Part shown: positions 9,296-17,348 of the stretch, one piece after another | How positions within the stretch are numbered: position 1 is the first letter of the stretch | Layout: the number at the start of each line of letters is the position of its first letter | NCBI GenBank assembly: GCA_039197065.1 | Contig: JBCCUL010000026.1 | Coordinates: 24,234 to 88,233, forward strand | Reading direction: 5' to 3' | Length of the DNA: 64,000 nucleotides | Source of the DNA: JANQPX01 sp039197065 | Lineage (GTDB): Bacteria; Pseudomonadota; Alphaproteobacteria; Geminicoccales; Geminicoccaceae | Position numbers and translations under genes: made by a program | The notes under the pieces: generated by a model | What the model saw: only the letters and a program-made list of their open reading frames with translations | Told to the model about the DNA's origin: nothing | Database searches by the model: none

Positions 9296-10240
9296 TCAGA
9301 TCACGGCTGTCGGCAGCGGCTTGCCGGCGAAATGCGCGCTCAAATTGTCCAGAACGAGATTGCTCATGGCGTCGCGTGTCTCGACGCATCCGCTGCCCTG
9401 ATGGGGCTGCAGCACGACATTGTCCATCGCTATCAGTGCCGCCGGAACGTCCGGCTCATTGGCGAAGACATCCAGGCCGGCTGCGCCGAGCCTTCCGTTT
9501 TGGAGGGCGTCGATCAACGCGGGTTCGTCGACCACCGAGCCGCGCGATACATTGATCAGCCAACCCTTCGGACCGATGGCGTCGATCACCTCGGCGCTGA
9601 CCAGGCCGGCAGTTTCCGGACCGCCCTTGCAGGACACCATCAGCACGTCGGCGGCTTTGGCAAGTTCGACGGGATCTGCATGATAATCGTAAGGGGGGTC
9701 GGCCTTCCGACTGGGGCCGCCATAGATGATGTCCATGCCGAAGACCTTGGCGCGTTCGGCGATGGCCTGACCGATTCTGCCCATGCCAAGCACGCCGAGC
9801 GTCCGGCCGGACAGCGAACTCGATAGAGGCGGATCACCTTCCTTCGGCCAGCGGCCGTCGCGGAGATAACGGTCGTTCCAGGTGATTTTTCGCGCGACAT
9901 CCAGGAGGATGGCGAGCGCCAGCTCAGCGACGCCGACCGTCAGGACATCGGGGGTGTTGGTGACGCGAACGCCCCTCGCCTTCGCGGTTTCCAGATCGAC
10001 CGAATCGACCCCGACGCCCAGCACCGAGATGATCTCGAGCTTGGGCAGGCGCTCGATCATCTCGCCTTTGATGCCGGCGATCCCGTTGGTGACGACGGCG
10101 CGGACGGACGGCCCGGCCTCGGCGAGCATCGCGTTCTCGTCGCCCGCCTCCCAGAGCTTGTGCAGCGTGTAGTCGGCATCGAGCGTCGCCGTCGTGCCGG
10201 GATGAACGTCGAGGAGTGCGAGGACGTCAGGTTTGCTCAT
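9296..10240 (-). CDS. D-2-hydroxyacid dehydrogenase (NAD(P)-dependent)
   Basis: A member of the D-isomer-specific 2-hydroxyacid dehydrogenase family, of the glyoxylate/hydroxypyruvate reductase type. The Rossmann dinucleotide motif is GVLGMGRIGQAIA (near residue 148). The catalytic triad is visible as Arg in NVSRGSVVDE, Glu in FANEPDVP and His in LQPHQGSG. The 314-residue length fits. It lies 48 bp downstream of the HpcH/HpaI aldolase on the same strand, so the pair may reduce and cleave related 2-oxo or hydroxy acids. The exact substrate cannot be read from sequence. Confidence 0.88.
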   Translation of the reverse strand: MSKPDVLALLDVHPGTTATLDADYTLHKLWEAGDENAMLAEAGPSVRAVVTNGIAGIKGEMIERLPKLEIISVLGVGVDSVDLETAKARGVRVTNTPDVLTVGVAELALAILLDVARKITWNDRYLRDGRWPKEGDPPLSSSLSGRTLGVLGMGRIGQAIAERAKVFGMDIIYGGPSRKADPPYDYHADPVELAKAADVLMVSCKGGPETAGLVSAEVIDAIGPKGWLINVSRGSVVDEPALIDALQNGRLGAAGLDVFANEPDVPAALIAMDNVVLQPHQGSGCVETRDAMSNLVLDNLSAHFAGKPLPTAVI

Positions 10241-10288
10241 GCTTTTTCCCAGGAGGGCGCTGTCAAATCAGGGAGGTCGACCGTCGAC

Positions 10289-11083
10289 CTAGTAGGGGCC
10301 GCCGGCCTTGTCACCGCCCGCACCCTCGCCGCGCGCCACCTTGATCGCATCCTGGCAAGCGCCTGCCAGGAGCCGGCCGTCGGAGGCGATGGTGACGAGC
10401 TGGTAGCCTTTGTCGACGCACATGCGGGCATAGTTCGGATCCATGGTGTGGATGCCGCAGATCAGCTTGCGCTGCTTGCAGCCATCCAGGATCTTGTCGA
10501 GAACAGCGACCATCTCCGGCTCTTTGAGATCGACACGCTCCTTGGCGCCATAGCTCTGGCAGAGATCGGCCGGTCCGATATAGACGCCGTCAAGGCCGTC
10601 GGTATCGAGAATCCCATCGAGATTGTCGACCGCCTGCTTGGTCTCGATCATGGCGAAGGTGAGCACGCTGTCATTGGCATGCGCCGGGTAGTCGGCGCCG
10701 GCATAGAGCATGGCGCGGGTTGGTCCGAAACTGCGGAAACCCTTGGGCGGATAGCGGCAGGACTTGACGAACTGCTCGGCCTCTTCCGGCGTGTTGATCA
10801 TCGGACAGATGATACCCATGGCGCCGGCGTCCAGGCTCTTCATGATGATGCCGGGCTCGTTCCAGGGCACGCGCACGGTCGGCGTGGGGTCCTTGTGGGA
10901 CATCGCCTGCAGCATGCCGAGTGCCGCCTGGTAGTCCACCGGGCCGTGCTGCATGTCGATGGTCAGGCTGTCCCAGGGTTGGGACGCCATGATCTCGGCG
11001 GCGAAGCCGTTCGGTATCTGCACCCAGCCATTGATCGCAGCACCGCCGCTCGCACAAAGCTCCCTAAGCCGGTTGGCCCGCAT
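10289..11083 (-). CDS. HpcH/HpaI family aldolase
   Basis: A class II (divalent-metal) pyruvate aldolase, related to 4-hydroxy-2-oxoheptanedioate aldolase and 2-keto-3-deoxy-rhamnonate aldolase. The barrel shows the DMQHGPVDY motif (usually D-x-E-H), the RVPWNEPGIIMKSLDAGAMGIICP block with its conserved Arg, and the IETKQAVDN glutamate as metal ligand, then GPADL. The 264-residue length is typical. It is followed by a 2-hydroxyacid dehydrogenase on the same strand. Just after its stop codon the DNA can fold as a hairpin (GGTCGACGGTCGACC). Confidence 0.88.
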   Translation of the reverse strand: MRANRLRELCASGGAAINGWVQIPNGFAAEIMASQPWDSLTIDMQHGPVDYQAALGMLQAMSHKDPTPTVRVPWNEPGIIMKSLDAGAMGIICPMINTPEEAEQFVKSCRYPPKGFRSFGPTRAMLYAGADYPAHANDSVLTFAMIETKQAVDNLDGILDTDGLDGVYIGPADLCQSYGAKERVDLKEPEMVAVLDKILDGCKQRKLICGIHTMDPNYARMCVDKGYQLVTIASDGRLLAGACQDAIKVARGEGAGGDKAGGPY

Positions 11084-11199
11084 CCCCGCATCTCCCTTGA
11101 TTTTGCGCCGGCCCTATTCCTGGACCAGGACGCGACGTCGTGCAAGAGGCGGCAACGCCGCCTGGCTGGACAAGCAGGGGGTGCGGGCCTTCAGCTTGG

Positions 11200-11305
11200 T
11201 CCTGACGGATGCCTTCGGCGCCGATCAGGCGGCAGCGCCGCCGGGCCGAATGATCAGGACCGGTAGACCTTCCGCCTAATCCTGGCGGATGCCTTCGGCA
11301 CCGAT
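11200..11305. repeat. Short direct repeat of the yceI 3' end, 80 bp apart
   Basis: A 26-bp stretch at 11280-11305, which encodes the last residues and stop of the YceI gene, recurs at 11200-11225/6 with two mismatches, exactly 80 bp away and just beyond the stop. The outer copy would read the same C-terminal residues (IGAEGIRQD). It looks like the remnant of a small tandem duplication at the gene's 3' end. Confidence 0.6.
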
Positions 11306-11896
11306 TACCAGCTTGATCTCATCGCCGACGATGCCGCCGTCGACGCCGTAGCTCATGCCGAAGTCGCTGCGATTGAAGCTGCCCGTGGCGTCGAAACCGA
11401 GCGCATAATGGCCGTCGCCGAAGGGATAGTTGCCGGCCTTGTTGAAGGTGACGTCCAGAGTGATCGGATTGGTGACGCCCAGGAGGGTCAGGTCGCCGGT
11501 GACCTTGCCTTCGGTATCGGAGATCTTCTCGGCCTTGGTGGCGACGAAGGTCATCTCGGGGAATTCGCTGGTGTTCAGGAAATCGGCGTTGCGCAGATGC
11601 TCGTCCCGCTTGTCGTGATTGGTGAAGACGCTGTCGGTCTTGACGGTGATCGCAGCGCTCTTCAGCTCCTTCGCTTCCTCGTCATAGGAGAAGGTGCCCT
11701 CGCTTTCGAGGAACATGCCTGCAGTGTCGGCATAGCCGATGTGGCTGACGAAGAAGGTGATCGAGGTGTGCGTCGGATCGAGCACGAAGTCCGCCGCCTC
11801 TGCCTTTGCGCTGGTCGGGGAGATCGCGATCGCGCCAGCTAGCATGAGGGCGCCGGCGCCAAGGCCGAGGGCCTGGGATGTCAAGGATTTCAACAT
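11276..11896 (-). CDS. YceI family periplasmic protein
   Basis: YceI proteins are lipocalin-like beta-barrels that bind polyprenyl or amphiphilic molecules in the periplasm. A Sec signal peptide (residues 1-31, ending AKAEA) precedes the mature domain. This opens with FVLDPTHTSITFFVSHIGYA and contains the SEFPEMTF and GDLTLLGVTNPITLDV strands seen across the family. I place the start at ATG 11896 because GGAG lies six bases upstream; the frame is open for 18 more codons. A second YceI domain occurs at 22939-24186 fused to cytochrome b561. Confidence 0.92.
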   Translation of the reverse strand: MLKSLTSQALGLGAGALMLAGAIAISPTSAKAEAADFVLDPTHTSITFFVSHIGYADTAGMFLESEGTFSYDEEAKELKSAAITVKTDSVFTNHDKRDEHLRNADFLNTSEFPEMTFVATKAEKISDTEGKVTGDLTLLGVTNPITLDVTFNKAGNYPFGDGHYALGFDATGSFNRSDFGMSYGVDGGIVGDEIKLVIGAEGIRQD

Positions 11897-12078
11897 GGAA
11901 TACTCCGGTGTTTGACAGACGGTGTGCGCGAGATGTGGTTTCACCCGCATTCAGGTACAAGGATCGCAAAGCTTCATCAACGGATCGTGACAAGTTCTTG
12001 GATCAACGCTGGTCTTCGATGGATGCGCATCCTAGTTTCATGGCGATGGTATCGGCTTGAGAAAACGGGAGGATGTCG

Positions 12079-12720
12079 ATGGATCCGAAACTGGCGGCGA
12101 TGCGCGAGGACTACCGTGCGGGCGGCCTTGCCAAGGCCGATGCCGCCGACGATCCGATCATGCAGTTTCAAAGCTGGTTCGATGCGGCGGTCGAAGGCGG
12201 TGTTTACGAACCCAATGCGATGACGCTAGCCACGGTGGATCCTGACGGCCAGCCCACGGCCCGGATCGTCCTGATGAAAGGCCTGGATGATCGCGGTCTC
12301 GCCTTCTACACCAACAAGGACAGCCGAAAGGGCCAGCATCTCGCCGCCAACGCCAAGGCGGCGCTGACCTTCTGGTGGGGACCGCTTGAACGTCAGGTGC
12401 GTTTTGAGGGAACGATCTCGGACGTGGCGGCCGACGAGGCCGATGCCTATTACGCGAGCCGTCCCCTTGGCAGCCGGATCGGCGCTTGGGCATCGCCGCA
12501 AAGCCAGGTGGTCGCGAGCCGAAGCGTGCTGGACGAGGCCGAGCGCAAGCTCACCGAGACCTACGCCGATGGCGAGGTGCCGAGGCCACCCCATTGGGGC
12601 GGTTATCGTCTTGCACCGCATCGCGTCGAATTCTGGCAGGGACGCAGCTCCCGCCTCCACGACCGCTTATGTTACCGCCTCGCCGGTGGCGAGTGGGTGA
12701 TCGAGCGGCTGGCGCCTTAG
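12079..12720 (+). CDS. pdxH: Pyridoxamine 5'-phosphate oxidase
   Basis: This FMN enzyme oxidises pyridoxine or pyridoxamine 5'-phosphate to pyridoxal 5'-phosphate. Family segments are present in order: NAMTLATVDPDGQPTARIVLMK, FYTNKDSRKG (FMN phosphate binding), FWWGPLERQVRFEG, SRPLGSRIGAWAS and the C-terminal PPHWGGYRL and FWQGRSSRLHDR motif. The start is decided by the ribosome site: GGGAGG abuts the first ATG (12073) with no spacing but lies six bases before the second ATG at 12079, which I use. It is divergent from the yceI gene. Confidence 0.95.
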   Translation: MDPKLAAMREDYRAGGLAKADAADDPIMQFQSWFDAAVEGGVYEPNAMTLATVDPDGQPTARIVLMKGLDDRGLAFYTNKDSRKGQHLAANAKAALTFWWGPLERQVRFEGTISDVAADEADAYYASRPLGSRIGAWASPQSQVVASRSVLDEAERKLTETYADGEVPRPPHWGGYRLAPHRVEFWQGRSSRLHDRLCYRLAGGEWVIERLAP

Positions 12721-12749
12721 CGCGGCGCGAGGGTGGCACTCCTTTCGCT

Positions 12750-14342
12750 TTAATCTTCCAGTAGCGTCTTGACCTGCTCAAGCGTATCGGCATCGGCGGG
12801 CTTTTTGTCGCTGCGCCAGCGCGCGATGCGCGGGAAGCGAAGGGCGACGCCGGATTTGTGGCGGGTGGAGGCATTGATGCCTTCGAAGGCGAGTTCGAAA
12901 ACGTGGTGCGCCGTGACCGAGCGGACCGGGCCGTAACGCTCGATGGTGTTGCGCCGGATCCAGCGGTCGAGTTTTTGGATTTCTTCGTCCGAAAGGCCGG
13001 AATAGGCCTTGGCGATCGGCACCAGATCCTCGCCTTTCCAGACGGCGAAGGTGTAGTCGGTGAACAGATTGGCGCGCCGGCCTGAGCCGGCCTGCGCGTA
13101 GATCATCACGGCATCGATGGTGAGCGGATCGATCTTCCATTTCCACCAGTCGCCGCGCTTGCGCCCGGTGCCGTAGGCGGATGTCTTGCGCTTGAGCATC
13201 AGGCCTTCGACCCGCCGTGAGCGCGATTCGTCACGGATCGACATGAGGTCCTGCCAATCCTCGGCGTCGATCAATGTCGAGGCCATCAGGGGCGAGCCGA
13301 CGGCCTGCACGATTGCTTCCAGACCTTCGCGCCGCTCAGCCTGCGGGCGAGAGCGGATGTCTTCGCCCTTCTCCTCCAGGAGGTCATAGGCGAGAAAGCC
13401 GACCGGCGCTTCCTTCAGGATCTTCGGGCCCGGCTTCTCTCGGCCGATGCGTTTTTGCAGGACGGCGAACGGCATGACGCCGTCCTCGTCCCAGGCAAGG
13501 ATCTCGCCATCGAGCACGACGCCGTCCGGCAGCTTCTCCGCCATCACTGAGAGTTCCGGATAGCGGTCGGTCACCAGTTCCTCACCGCGCGTCCAAAGAT
13601 AGGTTTCGCCGGCACGCCGGATGAGCTGGCCGCGAATGCCATCCCATTTCCATTCCGCGAGCCATTCATCGACGCTGCCGAGCGCCTCGGCATCCTGCTC
13701 CAGCGGCGAGGCCAGAAAGAAGGGATAGGGCCTGGAGCGGTCGTCGTCCGCCGTATCGGGATCCAGCAGTTGACGATACCAAGCAGCACTTGGCTGCCAT
13801 TGGCCCATCAGGCGATGGCTGATCACGGGCCGCGGCAGATCGGCGACCTCGGCAAGCGCTCTGACCACCAGGAGCTTGGAGACGCCGACCCGAAAGCCGC
13901 CGGTCAGGAGCTTGTTCAAAAGAAAGATTTCTTGGCGCGGCAGGTGGTTCCACCACTCGGTCACTTGGGCTTCCTGGCTGTCTGCGGGCTGGCCACGAAG
14001 CGGCAGGATGCGCGCCTCCATCCATTGGCTAAGCGAGCAGACCTCGCCTGCAGGCTCGACGAGACCGCGGTCCAACAGCAAGGAAACCGTTTCCGCGCTG
14101 TCCCCGACCGCGGCATGGGCATCGGTCACCAGCCATTCCGGGAGGTTTGAGGCCTTGAGCGCCCAATCCCTTATCACCCTGCCTGAGATCAGCCGCTTAA
14201 GCCGCTGGCCCGTCAGGAAAAATACGGCCCAGGCCGCATCTTCCGGCGGCACGTCGCGGAGATAGTCGACCATCGCCTGAACCTTGGCGTTGGTCTTGGT
14301 GGTGCGGTCGAGATCCGCGTAGAGCTGACTAAAACGCTGCAT
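12750..14342 (-). CDS. ATP-dependent DNA ligase
   Basis: It seals DNA nicks through an enzyme-AMP intermediate. The N-terminal 200 residues form the alpha-helical DNA-binding domain of the ligase-I-like type. The adenylation motif is EWKWDGIRGQ, with the nucleophilic lysine at about residue 233. Later nucleotidyltransferase motifs include DGEILAW and EGLMLKRK and the WWKWK motif V, followed by an OB-fold. The length of about 530 residues fits the bacterial family that travels with a ligase-associated exonuclease, as here (18 bp upstream). The ligase-associated helicase and phosphoesterase usually linked to this pair are absent. ATG 14342 is preferred over TTG 14348. Confidence 0.92.
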   Translation of the reverse strand: MQRFSQLYADLDRTTKTNAKVQAMVDYLRDVPPEDAAWAVFFLTGQRLKRLISGRVIRDWALKASNLPEWLVTDAHAAVGDSAETVSLLLDRGLVEPAGEVCSLSQWMEARILPLRGQPADSQEAQVTEWWNHLPRQEIFLLNKLLTGGFRVGVSKLLVVRALAEVADLPRPVISHRLMGQWQPSAAWYRQLLDPDTADDDRSRPYPFFLASPLEQDAEALGSVDEWLAEWKWDGIRGQLIRRAGETYLWTRGEELVTDRYPELSVMAEKLPDGVVLDGEILAWDEDGVMPFAVLQKRIGREKPGPKILKEAPVGFLAYDLLEEKGEDIRSRPQAERREGLEAIVQAVGSPLMASTLIDAEDWQDLMSIRDESRSRRVEGLMLKRKTSAYGTGRKRGDWWKWKIDPLTIDAVMIYAQAGSGRRANLFTDYTFAVWKGEDLVPIAKAYSGLSDEEIQKLDRWIRRNTIERYGPVRSVTAHHVFELAFEGINASTRHKSGVALRFPRIARWRSDKKPADADTLEQVKTLLED

Positions 14343-14366
14343 GGCCAAGGTGTTGGGATCGTTTGC

Positions 14367-15452
14367 TCATGTGTCGTCTCCCTCGCCTTCGAACAGGGTT
14401 TCAAGCGGCTCGGCGTCGATCTGCATCTCCTCTCTCAGATAACGGGCAAGCGTGTCGCTGTAACCGTGCGTGGCAAAGACCTTTTTCGCCCCGGTCGCCT
14501 GGATCGCCTGCAATAGGCCAGGCCAGTCTGCGTGGTCGGAGAGAACGAAGCCTTCATCGAATCCGCGACGGCGGCGATGGCCGCGGACGCGCATCCAGCC
14601 TGATGCGAACGCCGTGCCAGGATCGCCCATGCGCTGCATCCAGGGCGAGCCGAAGGCAGACGGCGGCGCGATCACAAGTTCGCCCGCGAAGCTTTTCTCC
14701 TTGGGTTGATCGAGGACCGGCGTGGTCTCTGGAAGCGCAATGCCGGCCTCGCGATAGGCGGGCATCAGGGCGTCGATGGCGCCGTGCAGATAGATCAAGC
14801 GACCTGCAGCTTGCGGATGCCGCCCAATCTCGGCGAGCAGGCGCTGCGCCTTGCCGAGCGCGTAGCAAAAAACAACGGACGTACGCCCCGCAGCAGCGTT
14901 TGCCGCCCACCAGGACATGAGCTGGTCGATGACCTGCTCGATGGGATCCCAGCGATAGATCGGTAACGCGAAAGTCGCCTCCGTGATAAAGACGTCACAG
15001 GGCACCGCCTCGAACGTCTCGCAGCTTGGATCCTCGTCGCATTTATAGTCGCCGGAGACGACCCAGACCTCGCCGTCCACCTCGATCCTGACCTGGGCCG
15101 ACCCAAGCACATGGCCGGCAGGATGAAACGAGGCGGCAACGCCGCCGAGCTGGACTTTTTGGCCGTAGGCGTGGGGGTGGATGGTGGTGTTCTCCCCTAG
15201 CCTTTTCTTCAGGAGGCCGACGCCGCTTGCTGCCGTGTGGTACTGCTTCGAGCCGGGACGGGCGTGGTCGGCATGGGCGTGGGTGATGAGCGCGCGCTCG
15301 ACAGGTTTCCAGGGGTCGACATAGAAGTCGCCGGCCGGGCAGTAGAGGCCCTTGGGCGTCAGGGTGACGACCGCAGAAGGCATTCCGGTCGCAGCCGATG
15401 TTCCGGTCGCAGCCGGCGTTCCGGTCGCAGCCGGCGTTCCGGCTTCGGTCAT
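14367..15452 (-). CDS. Ligase-associated DNA exonuclease (metallo-beta-lactamase / beta-CASP)
   Basis: A predicted nuclease of the SNM1-like metallo-beta-lactamase superfamily that works in DNA repair with the adjacent ATP-dependent ligase. The metal-binding THAHADHARPGS motif is near residue 58, and further ligands lie in HPAGHVLGS and SGDYKCD and in LSDHADWPG in the last third. The first 22 residues are a low-complexity repeat (GTPAAT units) encoded by an imperfect 18-bp tandem repeat. They are not part of the family fold, so initiation at the internal Met23 (MPSAVV) is possible. Its ATG overlaps the stop of a (Met-Thr-Gly)7 minigene in an ATGA arrangement. Confidence 0.9.
   Translation of the reverse strand: MTEAGTPAATGTPAATGTSAATGMPSAVVTLTPKGLYCPAGDFYVDPWKPVERALITHAHADHARPGSKQYHTAASGVGLLKKRLGENTTIHPHAYGQKVQLGGVAASFHPAGHVLGSAQVRIEVDGEVWVVSGDYKCDEDPSCETFEAVPCDVFITEATFALPIYRWDPIEQVIDQLMSWWAANAAAGRTSVVFCYALGKAQRLLAEIGRHPQAAGRLIYLHGAIDALMPAYREAGIALPETTPVLDQPKEKSFAGELVIAPPSAFGSPWMQRMGDPGTAFASGWMRVRGHRRRRGFDEGFVLSDHADWPGLLQAIQATGAKKVFATHGYSDTLARYLREEMQIDAEPLETLFEGEGDDT
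15376..15450. repeat. 18-bp imperfect tandem repeat inside the exonuclease 5' end
   Basis: About four copies of an 18-bp unit (GTTCCGGTCGCAGCCGGC and variants) lie head to tail at the start of the exonuclease gene. They encode Gly-Thr-Pro/Ser-Ala-Ala-Thr units on the minus strand. The array directly adjoins the 9-bp array at 15461-15532, so two different minisatellites sit side by side. Confidence 0.8.
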
Positions 15453-15526
15453 GGCCGTGCCATGCCGGTCATGCCGGTCATGCCGGTCATGCCGGTCATG
15501 CCGGTCATGCCGGTCATGCCGGTCAT
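15449..15526 (-). CDS. (Met-Thr-Gly)7 minigene bridging methyltransferase and exonuclease
   Basis: A 25-codon frame reads seven Met-Thr-Gly units followed by Met-Ala-Arg-Pro and TGA. Its first ATG (15526-15524) overlaps the methyltransferase stop as ATGA, and its TGA (15451-15449) overlaps the exonuclease ATG in the same way. Translation could therefore pass by termination-reinitiation across all three frames. Every 9-bp unit offers another in-frame ATG. Whether the peptide is stable or only a coupling device cannot be told from sequence. Confidence 0.5.
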   Translation of the reverse strand: MTGMTGMTGMTGMTGMTGMTGMARP

Positions 15527-15532
15527 GCCGGC
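15461..15532. repeat. 9-bp tandem repeat array (ATGCCGGTC), about eight units
   Basis: Uninterrupted copies of ATGCCGGTC (minus strand: ATGACCGGC) fill the junction between the methyltransferase and exonuclease genes. The repeat length is a multiple of three, so loss or gain of units would keep the minigene frame open. Such perfect arrays are prone to slippage. Confidence 0.9.
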
Positions 15533-16302
15533 AGCGCCAGAAGGTCGAGATGGCCGATGGTCAAGGAGAGTTCACTGGTTTTGGCCTGGCCGAGGCGCTG
15601 GGCGCGCCAGGTTTCGAGCGATAGGTACGGGTCGATTTCGCCGGCAGCACCCGCAATGCCGTCGATCATCGCGTCCAGAATCCTCCGATCTTCGGCCCCG
15701 AAGATCCAATCGCTTGGCGCAAGGCGGACCTGATGGCCGTGGCGCTGCAGATAAGTGGCGATATGTTCGGCGGCATTGGGTCCGAGCGCAGGACCAAACC
15801 CCTTGTCCGATCGCTGATGGCGGCAAAAGGCGTCCGTCACCGAGGCATCGGCAGGGTTTTCGGGGCCCCAGATGATCCGGCCATCGAAGGAGACGGTCAT
15901 CAACATGACGGCTTCACGGCAGTGCTCGGCCAGGCGCTCCAACCAGGCCGCCGAGGCGAGATCGAGAAGCGCTGCGGCCGTCACGCCGACGCCTGGTTCG
16001 ATCGGCACGTCGTCCAGACTTGCTGCGAGATCCAGACATCGGGTCTCGACCTCGATGCCTGCCGGCTTGGTCGCTTCAAGCTGTTCGAGCAGGATGGGAT
16101 CGTAATCGATGCAAAGCCAGCGTTGGGTCTTTGGCAGATGAGGCGCGAGGTAACGGAGGTTCGAGCCGGTGCCGCAGCCGAGATCGATCAGGCGCGGCTC
16201 CGGTCCGAGCGCTTTGACGAAGGCCTTGGTGAGGCCGACATCGCGGACGGCGTGATCATAGGCTTCGCGAAGGGCCAGCCATGTGGGATCGAAGCCGCTC
16301 AT
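15523..16302 (-). CDS. Class I SAM-dependent methyltransferase of the pteridine-like cluster
   Basis: The Rossmann-type SAM site is LIDLGCGTGSNLRYLAP (near residue 38), followed by the acidic strand end WLCIDYDP and a CLDLAASL segment. The substrate cannot be predicted. The gene overlaps the glycosyltransferase upstream as ATGA and a downstream minigene as ATGA, so it is translated as part of the RibD/ADH/PTPS/GT operon. It most likely modifies the product of that pathway, which is inference from context. The 259-residue length is ordinary. Confidence 0.85.
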   Translation of the reverse strand: MSGFDPTWLALREAYDHAVRDVGLTKAFVKALGPEPRLIDLGCGTGSNLRYLAPHLPKTQRWLCIDYDPILLEQLEATKPAGIEVETRCLDLAASLDDVPIEPGVGVTAAALLDLASAAWLERLAEHCREAVMLMTVSFDGRIIWGPENPADASVTDAFCRHQRSDKGFGPALGPNAAEHIATYLQRHGHQVRLAPSDWIFGAEDRRILDAMIDGIAGAAGEIDPYLSLETWRAQRLGQAKTSELSLTIGHLDLLALPA

Positions 16303-17348
16303 CTGCCCATGACCTCATCGAGAACCGCCGCGAAATGGCGGGTGGAGTCTTCCCAGCTCGGCAGAGTTTCGCGCGCGGCCGAAGCGCCATCGGCGAGCTG
16401 CTGATAAATTTCACCGTCCGTCAGGACCTGACGCAAGACGTCGGCGAGCGCCGTCGGATCGCCGGGCGCAACCAACCGGCCGGCGGCTGCCGGAACGGTC
16501 TCGGGGATGGCGCCTGCTGTGGTCGACACGATCGGCAGGCCGTGGGCAAGCGCTTCGGTCAGCACCATGCCGTAGCCTTCGTGATGGGAGGCGAGCACGA
16601 AGAGATCCGCGCGGTCGTAATAGCCGGCGAGTCCGGCCTCTTCCTGCTCGCCAGCCAAGGTCACGCGTTCGGCGAGGCTGAGATCGGCGATCGTCCGGCT
16701 AATCTCCGCCTCATGCTCCGGATCCCAGTGGGCGCCGCCCACCAGGTTTAGATGCCAGTCGAGATCGATGAGCCTGGCAAGGGCTTCGAGCAGGGTCAGA
16801 TGGCCCTTGCGCCGGGTCAGCGAGCCGACGGTGAGTAACTGCCGCGGTCCATGATCGCCCGATCCACGCGCCGGCTGCGCCCGCTCGACGCCCGGCAAAA
16901 CCACCGAGGTCCTCGCAGGACCGATGTCGAAGCTGGCCAGATCGCGTTTGGTGCCGGGGCTGGTGACGATCAGCCGCGCGGCCCGGTGCATCAGCCGGCC
17001 TTCGATGGCGGCGAAGCGTTCGCGCTCCGCCGGCGTGAGACCGGTTTCCATGCAAAGAGGATGATGGATGAGGCCGACCCAGCGCTCCGGCAGCCGCTCG
17101 ATCTGGCCCTCGAAGGCGAGCAGGGCCAGGCCGTCGATGACGGTGAGGTCCTGGCCCAGCCAGTCGACGGCTTTGCCGGCAGCGGCCCGTGCCGGATCGT
17201 CGGGATCGGGAAACCGGCCAGCCAGCTCATGCAGCTCGACCTGCCAGCCCAGGGCTCGAAGGCCTTCGACGATGCGGCGATCGTAGATGTAGCCGCCGGT
17301 GCGCTGCTCGATCGAGCCCGGGACGATCCAGTGGAGCGGTGTCGACAT
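16299..17348 (-). CDS. Glycosyltransferase family 4 protein
   Basis: A GT-B-fold, retaining glycosyltransferase. The C-terminal nucleotide-sugar domain shows LTVGSLTRRKGHLTLLEAL (near residue 175) and the E-x7-E region SHHEGYGMVLTEALAHGLPIV. The N-terminal half is short on membrane segments, so the enzyme is cytoplasmic or peripheral. It begins at the TGATG overlap with the PTPS-like gene and ends at an ATGA overlap with the methyltransferase, which suggests that it glycosylates a small-molecule product of the same operon rather than an envelope polysaccharide. No other polysaccharide genes are nearby. Confidence 0.88.
   Translation of the reverse strand: MSTPLHWIVPGSIEQRTGGYIYDRRIVEGLRALGWQVELHELAGRFPDPDDPARAAAGKAVDWLGQDLTVIDGLALLAFEGQIERLPERWVGLIHHPLCMETGLTPAERERFAAIEGRLMHRAARLIVTSPGTKRDLASFDIGPARTSVVLPGVERAQPARGSGDHGPRQLLTVGSLTRRKGHLTLLEALARLIDLDWHLNLVGGAHWDPEHEAEISRTIADLSLAERVTLAGEQEEAGLAGYYDRADLFVLASHHEGYGMVLTEALAHGLPIVSTTAGAIPETVPAAAGRLVAPGDPTALADVLRQVLTDGEIYQQLADGASAARETLPSWEDSTRHFAAVLDEVMGR

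Noticed and set aside
15376..15532. Tandem repeats considered as a CRISPR array
   Set aside because: Units of 9 and 18 bp are contiguous with no spacers.
15237..15875. Plus-strand frame with a long histidine-free Cys/Arg/Met-Pro repeat
   Set aside because: It arises only from reading the 9-bp and 18-bp repeats and the antisense of two solid genes.
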